This document shows, one piece after another, positions 33,122-46,162 of a stretch of DNA of 64,000 bases. The translations under genes and the position numbers were made by a program. Source of the DNA: Cocos nucifera (Eukaryota; Streptophyta; Magnoliopsida; Arecales; Arecaceae). Each line of letters opens with the position of its first letter. Position 1 is the first letter of the stretch. The stretch lies in contig QRFJ01003344.1 of the NCBI GenBank assembly GCA_006176705.1, positions 62,001 through 126,000 on the forward strand, read 5' to 3'. The notes under the pieces were generated by a model. The model was not told where the DNA came from, made no database searches, and saw only the letters and a list, made by a program, of their open reading frames with translations.

Positions 33122-33949
33122 ATGATGGAGAAGACGGACTTAATTAAGATAGAGATCAACTGGTATGATGGAAAGAGCAACTTCTCTTAATGGCAAGTGA
33201 GGGTGAAGGATGTGCTTATCAAAACAAGATTGATTGATACTCTCTTAAACGAGAAAAAGCCAACTACCATGGAGTTAAAGGATTGAAAGCAGCTCCAAAT
33301 GTAGGTGGTGAGCACGATCTGCTTGTACTTGATGGATGATGTGGTGATCCATGTGCTTAGTGAGACTTCTCCAATGGCAATATGGTTGAAGCTCGAGGAG
33401 ATATATATGGTGAAGTCACTCACCAATGCTCTCTTTCTTTAAAAATACTTTTACCAGCTATGGATGAACAAGGGGTAAAGCATGTAGGAGCATCTCAGTA
33501 ACTTTTAGAAGATCCTCACCAATCTCCTCAGCATCGATGAAAAGGTTAAGGAGAAGACTAGGGTGTTGGTCATGCTTTTATCACTTCATCCTTCTTTTGA
33601 GTTCTTGGTGATCACTCTTCTTATGAAAAAGAGCACCATCAAGATGGACGAGATTATTTCTATACTTCTCCAGAGCAAGGTACTTAGACGAGAGAACCAA
33701 GCCTTGAGTTCAGTGGCAATTCAACTTTGACGTTGACCAGAGGTGGTGGTGGTAGAAGTCGGAGTGGCAGAGTATCACAAGATAGGCAGTCAAGTCCAAG
33801 TTGAAGAATTTTAGCAAGATTAGATGCTATCGGTGTGATGAGTTAGGGCATATATCAAGTCAGAGATTGCCCATACTTAAAGATTGAATGAAGGCTACTA
33901 TGGTGATGGTTCAAGATAGAGACACTGATAAGATTGATGATGTGCTTAT
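33122..33949 (+). pseudogene. Copia gag (element G), interrupted
   Basis: The ATG at 33122 opens a gag-like frame with KIEINWYDGKSNFS, LKLEEIYMVKSLTNALF, HLSNF.KILTNLLSI and LVMLLSLHPSFEFLV, the Retrotran_gag/UBN2 pattern. A zinc knuckle starts RCYRCDELGH near 33828, but two extra bases shift its second half (VRDCP in another frame). About six in-frame stops are present. The D1 LTR begins shortly after, at 33950. The paralogous gag of E (40465-41230) lacks this insertion. Confidence 0.85.
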
Positions 33950-36623
33950 TATTGGATATTGTATCCTAAAGCCAATCATGTAGATTATAGATAGTCGAGC
34001 TAATTGTAAAATATACTTGAATTATTTATGAATAAAATTATTATTCTTGCATTTTCATCACTCTTGTACATCTTTTTATAATAAACTCTTCTATGATGAA
34101 GTCCTTAGGACTATTTAGACTCGACAAAGAAGGATTTATCGTTTAATTCTTAAACTTATTCATGACCAAATGATACGTTGTTACCCAGGATGACAACGTT
34201 ATCGAGTGTAGGTCATTGCATGCCATTTGGGTTGATTGTCCTCTTAATCAAGGATATAGAGATACTGGTATAGAATGCAAGTAAAGTGTAGGGGTACATT
34301 TCATTGAATGTGACCTAACTACGAAGCTCTCTGCTGCCAAGAGTTGCTTGTAAAGGATATGGGTATAAGTGTTTCTTAGATCTGAGATCACCATAGTGAC
34401 TTGCAAGCAACTTACTATACTTTGGTACTGAACTATCTGAATTTTTAATTCAGTGATGAAAGTTTACTAGGTGCAGTCAAGTACTTATTTAGTCAGTATA
34501 TGAGTCAAGATGGGATTGATCCTTTCAAGTATTGGAGTAAATACATCACTGTATTTTAATTTAGCAAAATCTCGATTGGAATAGTCCATATGATGGATAT
34601 TGAAATTTGAAATACAATGTAGATAATTTTGTAGGATTGATAATTAAATCTTAGGTCATCTTTTGAGCATTTAGATCAAGGAGATGAATTATACGATAAT
34701 CATATGCCATAAGTTCATGAATGTTGTGATGTGACTATTCAATCTATCCAAATGTTAGGTACCATTGCTAGATGGTCACATCAATTGGTATAGAAATTGA
34801 TTTCTGTACGCCGGCTTAGAGTTTGAACCTATAGGATCACACACATTAGGAGTTCCTATCCGATTTGATGGTTGATCAAGAGTTTCAATGGTTTGGAATG
34901 CTATGGTTAAGAGTCCCACTAGATTGTGACTCTATGACTGGAAGTCCCACTAAATTGAAACTCTGCCTTCATGGAGCCTACTAGACTGAAACTCTACCTT
35001 CGTGGATCCTACTGGACTAGAATTCTAATATTATTAAAGAATTAATTAGCAATTAGATTGCTAATTAATTTAATTTGATTGGGTGATGAGGATTTGATCA
35101 AATCTGATTGAATTTCATTCAATTGGGTTTGACCTGATCAGGTCATAAGATGACCTAATCACTATAGGAGATTCAACCCTGATTTGATCAGGACCTAGAT
35201 CTAATTAATTTATAATTTAATTAAAATTTTATTGGATTGAGTTAAGATTAATTTAATTAGATTTGACTTAGTCTAATTGGATCTGGATAAATTGATTTGG
35301 TTGAAACCAATTTGAACAAGTCAAATTAGATTTCAATTTTGAACTCCCTTCTCCCTACGCCACCTTGACTTTGACCCACGCCCATCCCACGCACATTATA
35401 AACGTGCATGAGAATTCCCATGCCTAGAAGTAGGTTTTTGTGCCCCCTTCTTTTTGCCTTTGACCTGGTCCAAGAGTTGGATTAGGTTGAAGTTGTTCTT
35501 GAATTTTGAATTCAAAGGCAATTGGTTAGCTCTCTAACTCCTTGCCTTATCCATTCCCTACACCCATGCTTATTTTGTCATGCATTTTTGAGAAGTTTTC
35601 TAAGTGGACGCATAGAAAGGAGAGTCCTACTACTTGTTGCCCACTTGGATGAGGTATTGGAAATGGATAAGACCCCATTTGAATTTAAATTTGGTTAGGA
35701 GGTTGAAACAAGTTCAACCTCCAAACCCTATCCTATCCACACGCATTACACACTGTTTGTCACCATTTAAAATTAGAAAATTTATGTGGGCATGCATGAT
35801 GAGAGAGGCCTTCTGGAGAGAGCGAAAACTAGAGTGGGGAGCGCACATATCTGGGCATGAGAAAATTCAAAAAGGGGGGAGTCTGTGCCATCTATTCTTC
35901 TCATCCTATGCAACTTTAAAATGGGATTTAAAAGTGTGCATGTGTGCAATTGAGAAAGGAGTTTCTTAGTTAAACAATGAGTGTGGCGTGAGCTTCCCTT
36001 GAGCGTGAGGACATTAGTTGGTCACAAAAGGAAGCCTAAGAGTGGGACTCTAGGGTTTCGAGTGTGGATAGCCTTAGAATTTTGATCTAGAATTCGAGTG
36101 GAGAGATTGAGCGTTGTGAGTGTCCGATCACCACATTATTCACCACATCATCTCATCATCATTCAATCTTCGCATCTTGATCTTTTGGAGCATTCAGGAG
36201 ATTGGAAGAAAGGTGATCGATCGGATCGATCAAGATCGACCGTCGAAGGCTCTAGTGAGGAGCTAACACTCTGGTGGAGCTGATTGAAATCAAAAGCTCT
36301 GTGTGGACTGACCGTAGAGGGTGGACGATTGTAAGACTGCATTGCAATGCAAGGATCTACTTTTCAATGAATTTGAATTGTAGAGTTTGGCTACTCGCGC
36401 TCAGGTATCGTGTTCTGAGTACGAGTAGATTAGTAGATGCGATTTACTAATCTTATGCATTTAATTTTCTATTACACATAAACATGTCTAGATCCTAGTG
36501 TCAGGATTTTGATATGATCATTGTACGTGTAAAATTAATATTAGATTAATTTTAGTTTTCACTGCACTTATATTTTAAAAAAGTTTTGGAAAGCATGCTT
36601 AGAACCCTACATGGTTTCCATCA
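33950..36623 (+). repeat. 5' LTR of element D1
   Basis: Starts TATTGGATATTGTATCC and ends TTTCCATCA just before the primer binding site. It aligns with the D2 LTRs (41664-43988, 61428-63790) but is about 340 bp longer. Small ORFs such as those near 35634 and 36098 carry no domain. It contains repeated short phrases such as AGTCCCACTA around 34910-35030. Confidence 0.88.
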
Positions 36624-36624
36624 T

Positions 36625-36637
36625 TGGTATCAGAGCG
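36625..36637 (+). other. Primer binding site of element D1
   Basis: TGGTATCAGAGCG one base after the LTR end is complementary to initiator methionine tRNA. Confidence 0.9.
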
Positions 36638-38398
36638 AGGTTTACTTGACATACTTTATATGTTAATTAGAAAATTAAATACTTACATATTTGATATGTT
36701 TAATCTAGGTAGCAAGTAATCGGATTGGGTTGGTTGCCATAGCCGTTCGGTCATAGGAGAAAAGTAGAATTTAAAGGCCCTTTTCCTTCCATTTGATGGG
36801 GTTCTCCTATGGTGGTAGGGGTGCCGTTGCGATTTTATCTTATGAAGATGAAGTAGTGAAAGGACTAATTAAAATGGTTTCAATCTAAAATTAAATATGA
36901 ATATGTTAGATTAGATCTAAAATTTGATTCATGATTTAATTTTTAGTATGCTTTATTTTCTTTTATGAAACTAGCAATAGATTGTTGTTTATGAAATGAG
37001 CCGACCCATTTTTGAAATGAATCGATCCATTTAATGAACAAAAAATAGAGAAAATCTTTCAAAATTTAAAAATTATTTTTGAAATATCGAACCCCAATCC
37101 ATCAGTCTAAAAATTTAATTACAAGAATTAAGTATTGTCTAATAGAGTCTAGAATTGTGAATTAAAGATCCTGAGATAAAAGCATAAAATTATGGGTTAA
37201 ATGGTTGATGAATTAGGTCTATTAACTGAGTTAGATCTAAGATTAGTTAAAGAATAGATTTAACTAGAGTAATTGATCAAATCTAACCAAATATTGAATT
37301 AGATTAGATCAAGGACACTCTAACTTCAACTTTAATAGCTGTAATTGGACAAGTCCATGTCTTTAACAAGGATCAAGATGGACTTGATTCATGGCTAAGC
37401 AGTCTAGCTTGAAATTACTAGGTTGATCAGATTGAACCTAATTAATCGATTGGTGTCTAAGGTAAGTTTGGCAGTCTAGACCAGTAATTTTTAATTGGGA
37501 GCTACTCACACTAATTCAATCTTTAACAAATTAATGACATATCCCTTCCATTGATCTCACTTACCTAGCCGATATGGTCGATTAGGATTTGATTAGATCA
37601 CTTGGTAATTTGAGCTGACCCATATTATTAGAAATTAGTTTGACTGATTTCAATCAATAAGAGTGAATTAGGTGCCCATGGACCAAATTTGATCCTAGTC
37701 CTCATTTATTGACTTGGTGAAATCAGTGGAAGGATTTAACTTGGTGAAGTTAGTGGAAGTAAATTGGTCCATGTCTTATCTATCCTTAAGTAACATGTAA
37801 ACTAAATTCTCTAAATTATTAGATCCTTAAAAATAATAAAGTTATGAGAATGACTGAATCATAGCCTCCCATTAAGGTGAATGGTAATAAGTCTAATTTT
37901 TTAGGTGGACATTGGAGGTGCCTCACACCTGGTGTTCATCTGAATGTTAGAATTATTATCCATCAAATGATGATTAGGTTGCACTCTTTGAAAGGCGATT
38001 AGGTTGGCCAGAGCTTTCCTTGGATCGGATCTTCATTCGTTTGATACACCAAACTCAATCATGTTAATGGTTGGACCTAACCAAATCTTTTCAGTGGAGG
38101 CCATAGCCTACTGAATTAGTTTTTGAGATAAAATTTAATTATTAAAAATTATTTGAAGAAATAATTGATAGTGAACCTACCTATAGATGCACATGGATTG
38201 GCCAGAGCTTTTCTTGGGCCCATTTGTATTCTATGTGGATTCCTTTACCCACTAAGAAGTTAGTATAATTTTTTGAATTGGAGGTAGAGGCTATCAATTT
38301 ATAAAATTAGTAGGATGATCTTTAGACTAAAATCCAAGAATTTAAGGTTAAATAATTCAAGTACTAATATGGTCTTGTATTTTTTTTAGTTAAATAGA
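36638..38398 (+). other. Untranslated leader of element D1
   Basis: About 1.76 kb without significant ORFs, homologous to the leaders of B and D2. It lacks the 430-bp minisatellite present in D2. Confidence 0.8.
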
Positions 38399-38617
38399 AT
38401 GGCTAATGTAAGTCTGCTTCATTCAGTATTGGACAGTGACAAGCTTTTAGGACTTGACTTCAAGAAGTCTAGTGTTAACCCTAATCAGGCAGATCCAAAG
38501 AGGAATGATCCTCTTGACTCGAATAGGCTGAACAGAAGAAATCAACAAGAAGTTGCTGGTCAAGATTGTTATATGATAACATCTTGTAATTTTTCTATTT
38601 ATGATATATCTACCTAG
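38399..38617 (+). pseudogene. Residual gag peptide of D1 (capsid region deleted)
   Basis: The frame starts MANVSLLHSVLDSDKL, matching the gag N-terminus of B, then passes at once into PLDSNRLNRRNQQEVAG and CYMITSCNFSIYDIS. In B that second part follows the zinc knuckle. The whole capsid region and most of the knuckle are missing, while the frame itself is open for 72 codons. D2 has the same fusion at 46163. The peptide cannot act as a normal gag. Confidence 0.82.
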
Positions 38618-39494
38618 ATATTAGATATTGAGAGTCCATTTACATATGCAATTCATTGCATGAACTTTAAATTGATAGAAAGTTTGAGGATGAAGATAGA
38701 TTCCTAAATGTTGGGGATGGAAGGAATGTTCTAGTTCTGGCATTAAAAACTCTTGAGCTTGTTCTAAAAATAAATAATATCATTTTAAGTGACTGTCACT
38801 ATTGTCCATCCTTTATGATGAACATAATATTTATAGGGCTTTTGGCCCATGATGGTTATAGTTTATCAATAAAGAAAAATTATTACGATATCATTATGAG
38901 TGATGTCACAATAATGCGAGGACAATTAAGAAATGGTATTTATATTTTATCACAGCCTATTAGTATAATGTACATATCAAATAAATATCCGAAACTAGAT
39001 AATATCATTGATGCCTATCTTTGGCACTGTCAGCTCGGTCATAAAATAAGAATAGGATCAACAGGTTTGTCAAGAGGCATATTCTTGACATCAATGATTG
39101 TGAATCATTGCTTATCTATGAGTCCTACCTTCTTAGTAAGATGACCAAATCATTTTTTACTAGAAAGAATGAACAGGCTACTAATCTTCTAGATCTAGTA
39201 CATAGTGATGTATGTGGACCAATGAGTACATGTGTCAGAGATGGATATTACTACTTCATTACATTTATTAACGACCTATCTAAATATGGGTATGTCTATC
39301 TTATGAAGAGTAAATCCAATTCTTTTAAAATATTCAAACAATATCGCAATGAGGTAGAAAAATAACTTGAAAAGAGTATTAAAACTCTTTGGTCAGACTG
39401 AGGAGGTGAATACCTTTCCATTGAGTTTTTGATATATTTAGGAGAGAATAGAATTCTCTCTCAATGGACCCCTCCTGGAATACAATAGTATAAT
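38618..39494 (+). pseudogene. Copia protease/integrase remnants (element D1)
   Basis: After a stop the sequence keeps pieces of protease (around 38620-38700), the GAG-pre-integrase segment DAYLWHCQLGH (near 39010) and the integrase core start LVHSDVCGPMST, DGYYYFITFINDLSKYGYVYLMKSKS (39180-39365). The WTPPG block follows at about 39465. Stops and shifts are frequent. The element is then cut by the LTR of E at 39495. Confidence 0.85.
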
Positions 39495-40369
39495 TGTTAG
39501 GATTTGACGTCTCAAATTTGACTCACAGCAAGAGGAGAATCAGTATCAGCAAGCAATTTGGCGGGCTCGGATATGGGGTCATGCCGACTTGGATTGAGAT
39601 CGAACTAGCTCGAACCGCAGTCGAGCTGACCCTCTCGGTAGATAGAAAGCAGATATTTAGGCGAGATGCAATTGAGCCATCTCAACCTCTGACAAAGCTG
39701 GCTTGATGGAGGCGAACAAAATATGATGGAATTTTCTGTTTGAACTCGAATTATGATTAATCCAAGGGGTCTACAAGAGTTGCACGTGGACCATAGGATC
39801 TAGCAACCATGGAGGGATGCGATCATGATCTGAAAGTTGAAAAATATTTCAAAGACTTCATCAAGATCATGTTCGACTCATATTAGGAGAAAGAGCCCTT
39901 TTAGAACTCTTATGAACTGCTGAGAAGAGGATTCTTATCCTATTTAAAGAACTAAGATATTTTGGAGTGAGGTGTGGTGCATGTAGCGTGAGAGACATGT
40001 AGAGAGGATCAGGCGGCTGCTAAGAGAAGCTTGGTAGAGCATCAAGTACGTACAACCCATGAGAGAGAAGCAATAGGTGCATAGCATCCAGCACGAAAGC
40101 TATGAGGGTAGAGCATCTTATAGCTTCTGTGGGTCTTTTTGGAGATTTTGAGAGAGCTTTTATGAGGATAGCTTCCAGTTGAGAAAGATTTATGTACAGT
40201 GAGTTGAGAGTGGGTGTTCTTTTCTTGTACTTATTTTTTCTCTTTCATAGTAGAGCTTTGCATGCCTCGTGGAGACAAGCCTTTAGACTGATCCACGTAC
40301 TTGATTATTTTTTTATTTTATTTTTCTTCTTTCTTCCTATCGCAATAATCTAGTACTAGATCCTCAATA
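39495..40369 (+). repeat. 5' LTR of element E
   Basis: Starts TGTTAGGATTTGACG and ends near CCTCAATA. It is followed by TGATATCAAAGG, a decayed initiator-tRNA binding site. The last 150 bp resemble the G LTR; the first part is quite different in sequence. Confidence 0.75.
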
Positions 40370-40464
40370 AATGATATCAAAGGAGTTGATATCACCAATA
40401 ATTAGTATCAGAGCTAGGTTATACCAAAGCATAGATTGTAGTAGTGGTGTTAAAGATTAAAGAA

Positions 40465-41240
40465 TATAGAGAAGATAAGTACAATTAAGATAGAGATCAA
40501 TAGATTTGATGGACAGGACAATTTCTCTTTATGGTAAGCAAGGGTCAAGGATGCCCTCATCCAACAGGATTTGATCGATGCTCTCTTGTATGAGGAGATG
40601 CCAGCCACCATGGAGGCGAAGGATTAGAAGTAGATCTAGATGCAGATGGTGAGCACGATATGCTTGTACCTAGTAGATGATGTTGTAATCCATATACTTG
40701 ATAAGATTTTTCTGACAGTGTTGTGATCGAAGCTCGAGGAGTTGTACATGGCAGAGTCACTCACCAATATGCTATTTTTTTGGAGGTAGTTTTACCAGCT
40801 ATGAATGGACGAAGGTCAGAGCATGCAAGAGCATCTATCTAATGTTCAGAAGATCCTCACTGACCTTCTCAGCATTGGTAAAAAAGTTGAAGAGAAGATT
40901 AGAACATTGGTCTTGCTAGCATCGCTTTCCCTTTCGTATGTCTTTGGTGACTGCTCTTCTTGTAGACAAGAGCACCATCAAGATGGACGAAGGCACTGCA
41001 GTAATTCTCCAAAATGAGGTTCTCAGGAGGAAGAATCCAGCTTCGAGCTCAGATGGTAGCAGCTCAGCTTTGATAATTTTTGGAGGAGTAGAAGGCAGAA
41101 GGCAAAAGGCAGTAGATAGAGTGGCAAAGGATCACGAGGAGGATAATCTAGATCCAAGATGAGGGACCATAGCAAGATCAGATGCTATCAATGCGATGAG
41201 TTAGGGCATCGAGTCAAGAATTGCCCATAACTCAAAGATC
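40465..41240 (+). pseudogene. Copia gag (element E)
   Basis: The gag region matches that of G, with KIEINRFDGQDNFS, MQEHLSNVQKILTDLLSI and a zinc knuckle CYQCDELGHRVKNCP at about 41183-41224, here complete with all four ligands. The position equivalent to the G start codon reads ATA instead of ATG, so the normal start is lost. Several in-frame stops and a frameshift near 40950 are present. Confidence 0.83.
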
Positions 41241-41242
41241 GG

Positions 41243-41663
41243 ATGAGAGCTACTATGGCAATGGCCAGTAGCAATACAGAAGGCAGTGATGATGTCCTTC
41301 TAGTTATTGATGAGATATCTACTTCTTCTTTCCAATGGATTATGGATTCTGCTTATTTTCATCATGTATGTTACAGAGAGAAGATGTTTGACTCCCTGAA
41401 GACCAGTGAGAGCAGCAGAAAGGTCAGCATGAAGCTTCATGATAGAATAGTGAAGAAGTTGGGTGAGGTCCGATACGTATCCAGCTTTAAGAAGAATCTA
41501 ATCTCACTGAGCAGACTGGATTCAACTGGCTTTAGATGAAAAGCTGATGGAGAAATTCTGAAAGTCATACATGATAGTAGGATGGTGTTAAGAGAAAAAA
41601 AGTATGGAGGATACTATCTTATGGCAGAAAGCCTAGTGCGAGATAGAGCTTCAGATGGAGATG
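41243..41663 (+). pseudogene. Copia protease and pre-integrase start (element E)
   Basis: An open stretch from about 41243 shows the copia protease pattern WIMDSAYFHHVC, in which the usual DSG catalytic triad reads DSA. It then shows VSMKLHDR and LISLSRLDSTG. GAG-pre-integrase-like sequence follows (GEILKVIHDSRMVLREKKYGGYYLMAE). It ends at the D2 insertion site, where AGATG is duplicated. Confidence 0.82.
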
Positions 41664-43988
41664 TATTGGAAAATATATCCTAAAGCCAATCATCTAGATT
41701 ATAGATGGTTGAGCTAAATATAATTTATACTTAAATTTTAATTAAATAAAATTATTATTTTGATAATTTCATCACTTTGTGCATCTTACTGTAATGAACT
41801 CTCTATGATGAAGTCCTTAAGACTATTAAGACTTGACAAAGAAGGATTTGACCTTTAGTCCTTAAACTGGTCGCAACCAAATGATTCGTTGTTACCTAGG
41901 ACGACAACGTTAATCAAGAGTAGGTCATTGTGTGCCATAAGTGTTAGTTATCCTCTTAACCAAGAAGCATGATAATACTGGCATGCAGGTGAAATGTAGG
42001 AGTATATTTCATTAATCGTGATCCAACTGCAGAGCTCTCTTCTACTAAGATTTCTCATGAAGGATATGGATATATATGTCCCTTAGACTTGAGATCACCA
42101 TGGTGACTTGCAAGCAACTCACTGTACTTAGGTACCAGACTATCTGAATTTTTAATTCAATGATGGAAGGCTACTAGGTGCAATCAAGTACTTGGTTTGT
42201 TGGTGCATGAGTCAAGATGAAATTGATCCCTCCAAGTGTTGGAGCAAGTGCATCACTGTACTTCAATTTAGCAAATCCTCGATCATGATAGTCCATATGA
42301 TCGACGCTGAATTTTGAAATATAATATGAATGATTTTTTAGGTTTGGCAGTTAATCCTAGATCATCCTATGAGCATCATAGTCAAGGGGATGAATTATAT
42401 GATAATCATATGCCACAAGTTCATTATTGTTGTATTGTAACTTTTCGATCTATCTAGATGTCAGATACCATTGCTAGATAATCACATCGATTGGTATAGA
42501 AAATTAGTTCTTGTGCTACCGACTTATGATTCGAACCTATGGGATCACACACAATAGAAGTTCCTACCTAATCTGATGGCTGATCGAAAGTCCTACTGGA
42601 TTGGAACTCAGTTATTTATTAAAGAATTAATTAGCAATTAGATTGTTGATTAGCTTAGTTTGATTGAGCAATGAGGAATTGGTCAAGTCAAATTGAATTT
42701 GATTCAATTTAGTTGACTTAATCAGATCATGTGATGATCTAATCGCTTAAGGAGATGAACCCCAATTTAATCAGAGGTTGGACTCGATTAACTTTTAATT
42801 TGATTAGGAATTAACTAAGTTGGATTAATCCTAATTTGGTTGGATTTGACCTAGTCTAACTGGTCAAGATAACTTGGTTTGGTTGAAACCAATTTGGATC
42901 GATTCAAAGCTTGTTTGAATTCTCCCTGTGCATTGACTTTTGACCCATTCTCCTTCTCAACACACATTGGGAATGTGCATGGGATTTCTCCATGCCAAAC
43001 TCAGAATTTACACCCTCTATCTTTCTATTTTTGACCTGGTCCAAGAAGTTGGATTAGGATGAATCACTTGAATTTTGAATTCAAGTGTGTTGGAGGTTGA
43101 AGTTAGTTCAAGCTCCCATACTCCACGCCATTCTCCTTTTGTTGCCAATATTTTTTCATCGGCATGCACACGCAGAGGGAGAGTCCTTCTATGTGTTAAA
43201 CATTGTGATGGATGATGGAAAGAGATAAGGAGTCCTCTTGAATTTTGAATTCAAGAGAATTGATTGGAACAAGTTCAACCAAACATATCCTTATCCTCCC
43301 ATGCATTGACGCCTATTAAAAAAAATAGGATTTTTTTGGGTGTGTGCAAGAGAGATGCCTAGGGAATGCATTGAGGTACATGAGGTTTCATGAGGGATTT
43401 CTATAATACAAAAATTAGAGAAGGCATATCTATTTTGGCATGAGAGAGAAGAGTGTCAAGATTCTTATGGATGTGTGCTGAAATCTTAGAGTTGGGACTC
43501 AAGATTTTGGGTGGAGAGTTTGAGCACCGCGAGTGCAAGATCTCCACTATTTTTTCTACCATCATCTTATCATCCTCCATAGAATCTTTTGATCTTCTAG
43601 AGCATCCGAAAGTTTGAGAGAAGTTCATCGATTGGATCGATGAAGATTAGCCATTGAAGGCCCTGACAAGAAGCTAGCACTCCGAAAGGACTAATCAGGA
43701 CCAAGGGGCGTGATAAGAGAGCATCTTCTGATGGATCCAGATTATGGTGATCATCTATCCACACACAGGTACTATGTTCGAAATATAGATCGATCAGCAA
43801 ATAAGATTTGCTGATCGAATGTATTTTATTTTTTTAATTCATATAAGCATGTCAAAAATCTTGAGTAGGATTTTATGATTAGATCATAACATGCATAGAA
43901 TTAATTTTAGATTAATTCTGCTTTCGCTGTAGTTAATTTTCAAAAACATTTTGAAAGGCATGCCCTAAACGTTGCCAGGTTTCCTTCA
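41664..43988 (+). repeat. 5' LTR of element D2
   Basis: Starts TATTGGAAAATATATCC and ends TTTCCTTCA, 2325 bp. The first base pair after T is A where the 3' LTR has G, so the canonical TG start is mutated in this copy. Confidence 0.92.
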
Positions 43989-43990
43989 AA

Positions 43991-44003
43991 TGGAATCAGA
44001 GCC
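43991..44003 (+). other. Primer binding site of element D2
   Basis: TGGAATCAGAGCC, one mismatch to the initiator tRNA complement TGGTATCAGAGCC, lies two bases past the LTR. Confidence 0.88.
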
Positions 44004-46162
44004 AGGTTGCTCGACATGATTAATATATAAATTAGAAAGATTTAATATGTAACATAATGATACACGGACTGTAGGTTGTCCTGCTGTAAGGTTTACCCCT
44101 TATAGTAAAGAGATTGTCCTGATACGTTGCGATCTATAACTTTGATTATAAAATTTTAGATGTGATCTAATAAATTTTTATGATATGTTTTGAATTGGTT
44201 TTAATCTAAATTTTATCATGAATTTGTGTTTAGATTAGATCTAAATATTTCATGATTTTTATATAATATATATAGGTTTAGATTAAACCTGAGCAGAATC
44301 TTATGAAGGTTTTGTTCACTGGTCAAGCTAGCTGTCTTAGGAATCGAGCCAGCTTGACCAACATGCCAGCCTAAAATGGCTCCGTGGCCTTCTGTTTGGG
44401 CTGGCTCGATTAGGAACCAAGCCAACTTGGCTTTTATTCAGATCGGCTCGAATGGGATCCGAGCTAGCTCGACTAAAAGATGGCCTTCGAGGCTTCTATT
44501 CGAGCCGGCTGTCTCAGATGATGGGCTGACTCGATGTCTGTCCAGGCTAGCTTGGATGGAATCCGATCCAGCTCGATGGAATGAAAGCTTGTGGGCTTTT
44601 ACTCGAGTTGGCTATCTCAAGTGATGGGCTGACTCGACATTTGCTCGGGCCAGCTCAGATGAGATCCAAGCCAGCTCGACTGAGAAGCTGGCTAAAGCTA
44701 TTCAATGGCTGTTTTTAAGTATTCTAACCTACAAGTAGTGCTTGTTTGTAAAATAAGCCGATCTATTTTTGAAATTAGTCGATCTATTTGGTGAAATAGT
44801 GCTGCATTGTAAAGAATCTTTCAAAACTAAAAATTATTTTTGAAATACTGAACCCCAATCCATCAGTCTAAAACTTAATTAAAAGAATTAAGTGTTGTCT
44901 AGTTAGGTCTAGAATTTTGAATTTAAGACCTAAGACAATTGCATAATACTGTGGTTAAAGGGTTAGATTAATTAGGTGATCAATTAATTGGGTTTGACCT
45001 AAGGTTAGTTAAAGAAAGGATTAATCTAGAGTAGTTGATCAAATCTAATCAAGTGTTGACTTAGATTAGGTTAAGGACACTCTAGACTCAACTTCAATAG
45101 TTGTAGTTGAATGAGTCCATGTCTTTAACAAGACCAAGATGGACTTAATTCATGACTAAGTAGTCTAGCCCAAAATTACTAGGTTGATTTGATTAAACCT
45201 AGTTAACCGATTAGTGTTTAAGGTAAGTTTGGTAGTTTAGATCAGTGATTTTTAATTGGGAGCTACTCGCACTGATTCGATCTTTGATGAATTAATGGCA
45301 TATCCTTTCTACTGATCTCACTTATCTAGCCAACATGGTCGATTAGGATTTGATTAGATCACTTAGTGATTCAGGCTGACCCATATCACTAGGAATCAGT
45401 TTGACCAATTTCAATTTAGTAAGACTGAATTAGGTGCCCATGGACCAAAATTAATTCTAGTCCTCATCACTTGACTTGGTGAAGTTAGTGGAAGGACTTG
45501 ACTTGGTGAAGTCAGCGGGAGAAATTGGTCCATGTCATTTCTATCTCTAAAACCATAAGTAAATTAAATCCTCTAAATTATTAAATCCTTAAAATAACTA
45601 AGTTATGGGGATAACCTAATTATAGCCTCTCATTAAGATGAATAGTAATGAGTTCAATTTTTTGGATGGACATTGGAGGTGCCTTACACCTGGTGTTCAT
45701 TTGGATGTTGAAATTACTGTCCATCATATGATGATTAGGTCTCACTCTCTTAATACTGAGCAGGTTAGCTAGAGTTTTCCTCAGGCCTGATTATTATTGG
45801 TTTGATGCACCGAAGTCAATCATGTTAATGGTTGGACCTAATCAGACCATTTCAGTGGAGGCCAAAGCCTACTGATTTAGCTTCTGGGGCAAAATCTAAT
45901 TATTAGAAATTATTTAAAAAATAATTGATTATGAACCTATCTGTAGATGCACATGGGTTAGCCAGAGCTTTCCTCGGGCCCGTTTATATTCTATGTGGAT
46001 TTCAGTACCCACTAAGAAATTAGTATAATTTTTTGAATTGGAGGTAGAGGCTTCTGATTCGTTTAAAAATAGTGGAAGGATTTTTAGACTAAAGTCCAAG
46101 TCTTTAGGGTTAATTAATTTAAGTACTAATAAGGTTTCTTATTTTTCTTTCAGATAAATAGA
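44004..46162 (+). other. Untranslated leader of element D2
   Basis: About 2.16 kb, homologous to the D1 and B leaders except for a private GC-richer minisatellite at about 44290-44720. No convincing ORF. Confidence 0.8.
44290..44720. repeat. Minisatellite in the D2 leader
   Basis: Imperfect repeats of phrases such as GAGCCAGCTTGAC, GGCTGACTCGA and TCGAGTTGGCT occur; one clear pair of units starts at 44520 and 44623 (103-bp period), with shorter units before. It is absent from D1. Confidence 0.8.

Larger units (their letters stand above)
32243..33949 (+). mobile_element. Ty1/copia retrotransposon G (5' part), inserted in LINE
   Basis: A 5' LTR (32243-33017), a primer binding site and a gag frame form the start of a plus-strand copia element. 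It is broken at 33949 by the LTR of D1. The rest of G is not in the window. It belongs to the same family as E (39495). Confidence 0.85.
33950..39494 (+). mobile_element. Ty1/copia retrotransposon D1, inserted in G
   Basis: A 2.67-kb 5' LTR, primer binding site, long leader, gag remnant and N-terminal pol are followed by the LTR of E. D1 sits in the gag of G; the five bases before its LTR are CTTAT, but the right border lies outside the window. It is the same family as D2 and related to B. Confidence 0.87.
39495..41663 (+). mobile_element. Ty1/copia retrotransposon E (5' part), inserted in D1
   Basis: An LTR of about 875 bp, a mutated primer site, gag and protease form the 5' part of E. D2 interrupts it after 41663, and E resumes at 63796 and runs off the window. 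Host sequence to the left is the D1 integrase. The same family as G. Confidence 0.83.

Noticed and set aside
35634..36283. Possible small host genes of 60-111 residues
   Set aside because: They lie inside the D1 LTR, have no domains and are not preserved in the D2 LTRs.
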